A stretch of DNA of 64,000 bases, from assembly GCA_015075545.1 (NCBI GenBank), contig JABTUC010000008.1:1-64000 (forward strand), written 5' to 3'. The DNA comes from Ideonella sp. Its GTDB lineage: Bacteria > Pseudomonadota > Gammaproteobacteria > Burkholderiales > Burkholderiaceae_C. The position numbers and the translations under genes were made by a program. The notes below the pieces were generated by a model. It ran no database searches and had not been told where the DNA came from. It worked only from the letters and a program-made list of their open reading frames with translations. Below are positions 59,969-64,000 of the stretch, piece after piece; the first letter of the stretch is position 1; every line of letters begins with the position of its first letter.

Positions 59969-59994
59969 CGCACCGCGCGCGCGTCGCGGGGCCC

Positions 59995-60396
59995 TCAATC
60001 GGCCAGGCGGTCGGCCACCAGCTCGAGCAGGCTCTCGGGCGACATGTGCCACCTAGCCTGCTGGGCGCCCATCTCCAGCGTGATGCGGCACTGGCCGCAG
60101 CTGGTGACGAGGCGCTCGGCGCCGGTGGCTTCGACCTGCTCGCGCTTCATCGCGAACACCTTCTGGCGCAGCGGCGCGGCACGCTGGTTCGACACCACGC
60201 CACCACCGCCCCCGCAGCACCAGCCGGTGACGCCATGGTCCTGCAGCTCGCGCAGTTCCAGCCCGAGCGCGGCCAGCACCCGCCGCGCCGACGCTTCCAG
60301 TCCGCCGCGCCGGACCATCTGGCAGGGATCGTGAAAGGCGGCGCTGGCGCCGATTCCCTTCACGCGGATGCGACCCGAGGCGATCAGTTCGTCCAC
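59995..60396 (-). pseudogene. Truncated DsrK/HdrD-like Fe-S protein, one CCG domain only
   Basis: Only a 133-residue C-terminal CCG domain is present (FHDPCQMVRRGG; TGWCCGGGGGVVSNQ; TSCGQCRITLEMGAQQ), the cluster-binding half of heterodisulfide-reductase/DsrK proteins. Family members usually have an N-terminal 4Fe-4S pair and two CCG domains (about 400+ residues). The reading frame begins with GTG at 60396 inside the 3' end of the NarI-like gene. It may be a deletion remnant, or a real small protein; the first is more likely. The stop TGA is at 59995-59997. Confidence 0.7.
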
Positions 60397-61070
60397 ACCC
60401 CGCGATGGCTGAAGCGCATGCCGGTGGCACCACGCGAGAACGCGAACAGCACCGCGTGCATCAGCTTGCCGAACGGGAACCACACCAGAAGCAGTTCGAG
60501 CGACAGCAGGTGCACCGCCAATGGACCGCGGTAGACCGTGTGCGCGGGCGACAGCACGGCCGCCGAAGGCTCGGCCAGGACGGCCATGCCGGTGATCAGC
60601 GGTAGCAAGGTGACCGTCCAGGTGATGGTGTCGTCGGCGCGCGAGATCGACTTCAGCACCGGGTCGGTCAGCCGGGCGGCCAACGCGATCAGCAGCGACA
60701 CGATCGTCGCAGCGCCGGCCAATGGCATCACGGCGTCGGGCAGCGCCGGCCACCACAGCCCCGTGAGGCGGTGGATGAATGCGATGTGCGGCGCATAGCC
60801 GAAGAACACGAGCGCCAGCCCGATGTGGAAGACATAGCCGTTGACGGCGGCGAACCCAGCGGCAGAACCGAACTCGCGGCGCGGCCACATGCCACGCACG
60901 ATGCCGTGCCAGGCACCGGCCGCGTTCGACGGCGCCCCCTCGCGCGACGACGAGCGATCGCTCATGCGCGGAAGCCTCAGCACGCCGGCAAGCCGCCACG
61001 CCGTGCCGAGCACGAAGACCGCGACGGCGCCGATCAGCCCCGGTCCGCGCGCGAAGTCGAGCAGGTCCAT
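60384..61070 (-). CDS. NarI/DsrM-like membrane cytochrome b subunit
   Basis: A 228-residue inner-membrane protein with about five helices (GLIGAVAVFVLGTAWRLAGV; VNGYVFHIGLALVFFGYAPH; DAVMPLAGAATIVSLLIAL; WTVTLLPLITGMAVLAEP; VHLLSLELLLVWFPFGKLMHAVL), fitting NarI, the cytochrome b of nitrate reductase, and DsrM. Conserved His in YVFHIGLAL, VHLLSLE and KLMHA can ligate haem b. It overlaps the truncated Fe-S gene by 13 bases, giving a DsrMK/HdrDE-type pair. ATG at 61070 is the start. Confidence 0.8.
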   Translation of the reverse strand: MDLLDFARGPGLIGAVAVFVLGTAWRLAGVLRLPRMSDRSSSREGAPSNAAGAWHGIVRGMWPRREFGSAAGFAAVNGYVFHIGLALVFFGYAPHIAFIHRLTGLWWPALPDAVMPLAGAATIVSLLIALAARLTDPVLKSISRADDTITWTVTLLPLITGMAVLAEPSAAVLSPAHTVYRGPLAVHLLSLELLLVWFPFGKLMHAVLFAFSRGATGMRFSHRGVWTN

Positions 61071-61286
61071 CGTCGCTTCGGCTAAGTTCTCCGATCGCCC
61101 ATTCGGCGCGTCGATCCGACCCGCGTCTATCACCCGGATGGGGAATCGCTGCGACTCTCATGGGGTATCGGCGTCGGCCGCGGTTCCAGTGGAAGTGCAG
61201 CGCGAGCCCGTCAGGGTATTCCGCTAGCGCGCGAGAAAGTCACTGTCGTTACTATCATCGCCGTCACCGCTGAGCAGGAGAGGCGA

Positions 61287-62315
61287 TTGAGCGATGCGAC
61301 GGCTCCGCAGCGGCGCGCGCGCCTCGAGGCGCTGCTGCGCACGATGTGGCGCATCCGCGCGTTCGAGGACGCGGCCGAGGCCGCGAGCCAGGGCGGCGTG
61401 TCGGCGTTCGGGCAGACCGCGGGCGGCGAGGCCACGGTGCGTGGGCCGCTGCACCTGTCGACCGGGCAGGAGGCGGTGGCCGCCGGCGTCGGCCTGCACC
61501 TGCGCCGCGACGACCTGCTGACCAGCACGCATCGCGGCCACGGTCACACGCTGGCCAAGGGTGGCGATCTTCGCCGCATGATGGCCGAGCTGCACGGGCG
61601 CGCCAGCGGCTGCAACGGCGGCAAGGGCGGCTCGATGCACATCGCCGATTTCTCGGTCGGCATGCTCGGCGCCAACGGCGTCGTCGCCGCCGGCCTGCCG
61701 ATCGCCGTCGGCGCCGCGCAGGCGGTGAAGCTGCAGCGCCGCGACGCCGTGGTCGCGTGCTTCTTCGGCGACGGCGCGATCAATCGCGGGCCGTTTCTCG
61801 AGGCGCTGAACTGGGCGCAGGTGCACCTGCTGCCGGTGCTGTTCGTCTGCGAAGACAACCGCTGGTCGGCGACCACCGCCACCGAGGCGCTCACCGCGGG
61901 CGCCGGCGCGGCGGCGCGCGCCGAGGCGATCGGCGTCGCCGCGTGCACGGTCGACGGCAACGACGTCGAAGCCGTCGCCGACGCGGCGGCGGCACAACTC
62001 GCGCCGGTGCGCGCGGGCGCCGGCCCGCGGCTGCTGCATGCACAGACCTACCGCGTGAAGGGCCACGTCTCGGTCGATCCGGCGTCGTATCGCGACGCGG
62101 CCGAAGTCGAGCGCGCGCAGGGGCGCGATCCGATCGCGCTCGCCGAGCAGCGCCTGCAAGCGCTGGGCGCGCCCGCGGCGACGATCGAATCCATCCGTGC
62201 GCAAGCGATGGCCGAGGTGGCCGCCGCGGTGGAGGCCGCGCAGGCCGCGCCGTGGCCCGAAGCATCGGCTGCCTACACCGACGTGCAGGACGTCGGCAAC
62301 GATCGCTGGTATTGA
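61287..62315 (+). CDS. TPP-dependent dehydrogenase E1 alpha (pyruvate/acetoin type)
   Basis: A 342-residue E1 alpha of a 2-oxoacid or acetoin dehydrogenase. TPP motif GDGAINRGPFLEALNWAQ is present, with STHRGHGHTLAKGG before and YRVKGHVSVDPASYRD (phosphorylation-loop region) after. The start is TTG at 61287, with AGGAGAGG as ribosome site at the right distance; no ATG is near in this frame. E1 beta follows 10 bases after the stop, but no E2 or E3 gene is in view. Confidence 0.9.
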   Translation: MSDATAPQRRARLEALLRTMWRIRAFEDAAEAASQGGVSAFGQTAGGEATVRGPLHLSTGQEAVAAGVGLHLRRDDLLTSTHRGHGHTLAKGGDLRRMMAELHGRASGCNGGKGGSMHIADFSVGMLGANGVVAAGLPIAVGAAQAVKLQRRDAVVACFFGDGAINRGPFLEALNWAQVHLLPVLFVCEDNRWSATTATEALTAGAGAAARAEAIGVAACTVDGNDVEAVADAAAAQLAPVRAGAGPRLLHAQTYRVKGHVSVDPASYRDAAEVERAQGRDPIALAEQRLQALGAPAATIESIRAQAMAEVAAAVEAAQAAPWPEASAAYTDVQDVGNDRWY

Positions 62316-62325
62316 GGCCGCCGCC

Positions 62326-63315
62326 GTGAACACGCGGGACGAACGCCCCACTTACGCCGACGCTGCCTGCGCGGCGCTGGGCGACGCGATGGCGCACGAC
62401 GAGCGCATCGTGGTGGTCGGCGAGGACGTCGGCCGCGGCGGCATCTTCGCGCAGTACCGCGGGCTGCAGCAGCGTTTCGGCGCCGCGCGCGTGATCGATG
62501 CGCCGATCTCCGAGGCGACGATCATGGGCGCCGGCGTCGGCATGGCGCTGGCCGGCTGCCGGCCGGTGGTCGAGATGCGCGTCGTCGACTTCGCGCTGTG
62601 CGCGATCGACGAGGTCGTCAACCAGGCCGCGAAGTGCCGCTACATGTTCGGCGGCCAGGGCCGCGTGCCGCTGGTGGCGCGGCTGCCCGGCGGCATCTGG
62701 AGCGCATCGGCAGCGCAGCACTCGCAGTCGCTCGAGGCGTGGTTCGTGCACGTGCCCGGGCTGTTGGTAGTTGCACCGTCGACGGCCGCCGACAACGCGG
62801 CGCTGCTGCGCGCGGCGATCGATTGCGGCGATCCGGTCGTCTACCTCGAGCACAAGGAGCTGTGGGGTCAGCGCGACGCACCAGAGGTTGCAGCAGCACC
62901 GCCTGCGCGGCTCGGGCAGGCGCGCGTGCGCCGCAGCGGCGGCGACCTGACGATCGTGAGCTGGTCGCGCCAGCTGCACTGGGCGCTCGAGGCCGCGGCG
63001 CAACTCGCCACCGAAGGCATCGACGCCGAGGTGATCGACCTCGTCACCTTGTGGCCGTGGGACCGCGACACCGTGCTCGAGTCGGCCGGCCGCACCGGCG
63101 CGCTGCTCGTCACGCACGAGGCGGTGCAGATCGCCGGGCTCGGCGCCGAGATCGTCGCCTGCGCGGCCGAGGCGCTCGGCTGCCGCGTGATGCGCGCCGG
63201 CGCGCCGCGCATCCCGGTGGGCTACGCGCCCACGCTCGAGGAGCAGGCGCGCGTGCGGCCGGCGGCGATCGCCGCCGCGGCGCGGCGCCTGCTGGACCGA
63301 CGGAAGCGCCCATGA
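62326..63315 (+). CDS. TPP-dependent dehydrogenase E1 beta
   Basis: A 329-residue E1 beta: VVVGEDVGRGGIFAQYRGL, DAPISEATIMGAGVGMALAG, RVPLVARLPGGIWSASAAQHSQSLEAWF, VYLEHKELWG, DLVTLWPWDRDTVLES. The heterotetramer with E1 alpha decarboxylates a 2-oxoacid. The GTG start at 62326 gives the normal N-terminus (NTRDERPTYADAACAAL). Its ATGA overlap with the TRAP small-permease gene indicates they are made together, so the TRAP system may import the substrate. Confidence 0.92.
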   Translation: MNTRDERPTYADAACAALGDAMAHDERIVVVGEDVGRGGIFAQYRGLQQRFGAARVIDAPISEATIMGAGVGMALAGCRPVVEMRVVDFALCAIDEVVNQAAKCRYMFGGQGRVPLVARLPGGIWSASAAQHSQSLEAWFVHVPGLLVVAPSTAADNAALLRAAIDCGDPVVYLEHKELWGQRDAPEVAAAPPARLGQARVRRSGGDLTIVSWSRQLHWALEAAAQLATEGIDAEVIDLVTLWPWDRDTVLESAGRTGALLVTHEAVQIAGLGAEIVACAAEALGCRVMRAGAPRIPVGYAPTLEEQARVRPAAIAAAARRLLDRRKRP

Positions 63316-63806
63316 CGCGCGACGCGAGGCGGCACCTCATCCCGGTGGCCTTCGAGGAGGGGGTCGCGGTCGCCTGCATGGCGCTGCTGGTGGTGATCAC
63401 GCTGCTCAACGTCGTCACCCGCTATCTCACCGCCCAATCGTTCGCCTGGACCGAGGAGATCTCGGTGTTCCTGATGGTGGTGATGACGCTGGCCGGCGGT
63501 GCCGCCGCGGCGGCGCGCGACCGCCACATCCGCATCGAGGTGTTCTACGACGGCGGCAGCGCCGCGAGGCGGCAGCGCCTGCGCATCTTCGGCGCCTGCG
63601 TGACTGGGCTGCTGTTCAGCGCGCTGACACTGCTGTTCGTGCGCACGGTGGTCGACGAGATCCGCTTCAGCGAGACGACGATGGGCCTGGGCGTGCCGCG
63701 CTGGTGGTACACGGTGATCGTGCCGCCGCTGTGCGCCGTGCTGGCCGCGCGTGCGTTCGGCGTCGCCTGGGCGGCGGCGCGCAGCCACGAAGAGGCGCGC
63801 CGATGA
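63312..63806 (+). CDS. TRAP transporter small permease (DctQ)
   Basis: A 164-residue inner-membrane subunit with four helices (VAVACMALLVVITLLNVVTRY; ISVFLMVVMTLAGGAAAA; RIFGACVTGLLFSALTLLFV; YTVIVPPLCAVLAARAFGVA) and the DctQ signature SFAWTEEISVFLMVVMTLAGGAAAARDRHIRIE. It overlaps E1 beta at its start and DctM at its end (ATGA each). The periplasmic binding subunit DctP is not in view. Confidence 0.93.
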   Translation: MTRDARRHLIPVAFEEGVAVACMALLVVITLLNVVTRYLTAQSFAWTEEISVFLMVVMTLAGGAAAAARDRHIRIEVFYDGGSAARRQRLRIFGACVTGLLFSALTLLFVRTVVDEIRFSETTMGLGVPRWWYTVIVPPLCAVLAARAFGVAWAAARSHEEARR

Positions 63807-64000
63807 CCAGCCTGACGCTGTTCGGGCTGTTCGTGCTGCTGATGCTGGCCGGCGTGCCGATCGCCGCGGCGCTCGGCATCGGCGGCATCGTGGCGATCGC
63901 GATGGCCAACGCCGACGCGCAGTGGTTCGGGCTGATGGCGGTGCCCGAGAACATGCAAGGCAGCATCGCCAAGTACCCGCTGCTGGCGCTGCCGATGTTC
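63803..64000 (+). CDS. TRAP transporter large permease (DctM), 3' end cut by the window
   Basis: The first 66 residues of a DctM subunit (SLTLFGLFVLLMLAGVPIAAALGIGGIVAIAMA; AVPENMQGSIAKYPLLALPMF), reading off the right edge. Start ATG 63803 overlaps the DctQ stop. Typical full length is about 430 residues. Confidence 0.9.
   Translation, partial: MTSLTLFGLFVLLMLAGVPIAAALGIGGIVAIAMANADAQWFGLMAVPENMQGSIAKYPLLALPMF

Noticed and set aside
43905-61070. Presence of dsrAB, sox or shdr genes in the sulfur region
   Set aside because: Looked for haem/sirohaem motifs, SoxYZ-type swinging arms and HdrC1/B1 patterns; only TusA, DsrE, SQR-like, Apr, Sat and a CCG remnant are present in this window.
1-64000. 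CRISPR arrays, rRNA and replication origin
   Set aside because: No regularly spaced short repeats, no rRNA-like stretches and no DnaA-box clusters or iterons were visible.

Overview
The window is high-GC (by eye about 70%) and reads as a chromosomal stretch of a Burkholderiales-type betaproteobacterium; the Rubrivivax/Leptothrix/Methylibium group is my best guess. The guess rests on codon use, the large number of coupled start/stop overlaps (ATGA, GTGA), and recognisable Burkholderiales neighbours: a DUF6502 gene followed by a DUF5666 lipoprotein, an ots/GH15 trehalose block, and a symporter with DUF4212 and DUF294/CBS genes. It holds about 60 protein genes, one tRNA-Thr(CGT), several hairpin terminators, no rRNA, no CRISPR and no intact mobile element.

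Layout. 1-13 kb is mostly housekeeping and accessory metabolism: a 5'-truncated PQQ sugar dehydrogenase, a PHP phosphoesterase, an EamA transporter, a YciO-type protein, RidA/PlsY, a PCuAC copper chaperone, YbaK, an aldo-keto reductase, DUF6502 and DUF5666, an acyl-CoA synthetase with a GNAT, and an alpha/beta hydrolase. 12.9-17.8 kb is a trehalose block: otsB, an otsA fused to a membrane-anchored sensor-like N-terminus, and a divergent GH15 enzyme. 17.8-25.8 kb is an acetate/acyl-phosphate block: phosphate acyltransferase, acetate kinase, DEDDh exonuclease, cNMP/CBS/DUF294 protein, and the two-part VC_2705-type sodium:solute symporter. 25.9-34.3 kb has a TPR protein, prfB with its programmed +1 frameshift, pepN, fbp, a MipA/OmpV-type barrel and a histidine phosphatase. 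34.4-37.1 kb is a GAF-PAS-PAS-GGDEF-EAL protein, followed by the tRNA.

The second half is the distinctive part. 37.4-43.6 kb is an AraC-controlled extracellular-electron-transfer cluster: a decahaem MtrA/PioA-type cytochrome, an MtrB/PioB outer-membrane barrel, and two small c-type cytochromes. 43.9-61.1 kb is a sulfur-oxidation region: two TusA-like carriers, two DsrE-family proteins, a TauE/SafE exporter, a FadL-type porin, a Rieske/carboxymuconolactone-decarboxylase fusion, a rhodanese, and the cytoplasmic sulfite-to-sulfate path (sat, aprM, aprB, aprA) in one apparent transcription unit. A divergent LysR regulator leads to a second set of DsrE, TusA, an SQR-like flavoprotein and a protein with a 60-residue repeat. 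A NarI-like membrane subunit lies convergent to that set, overlapping what looks like the C-terminal third of a DsrK/HdrD-type Fe-S protein. The right end (61.3-64 kb) is a two-gene TPP-dependent E1 dehydrogenase coupled to a TRAP transporter that runs off the window.

How they fit together (inference): reduced sulfur is transferred through TusA/DsrE carriers, sulfite is oxidised through APS to sulfate with ATP formed by Sat, and electrons enter the membrane through AprM and the SQR-like protein. The MtrAB cluster may pass electrons across the outer membrane in either direction. Together these suggest a facultative chemolithotroph that also takes up organic acids. No soxABCXYZ, dsrAB or shdr genes are visible here.
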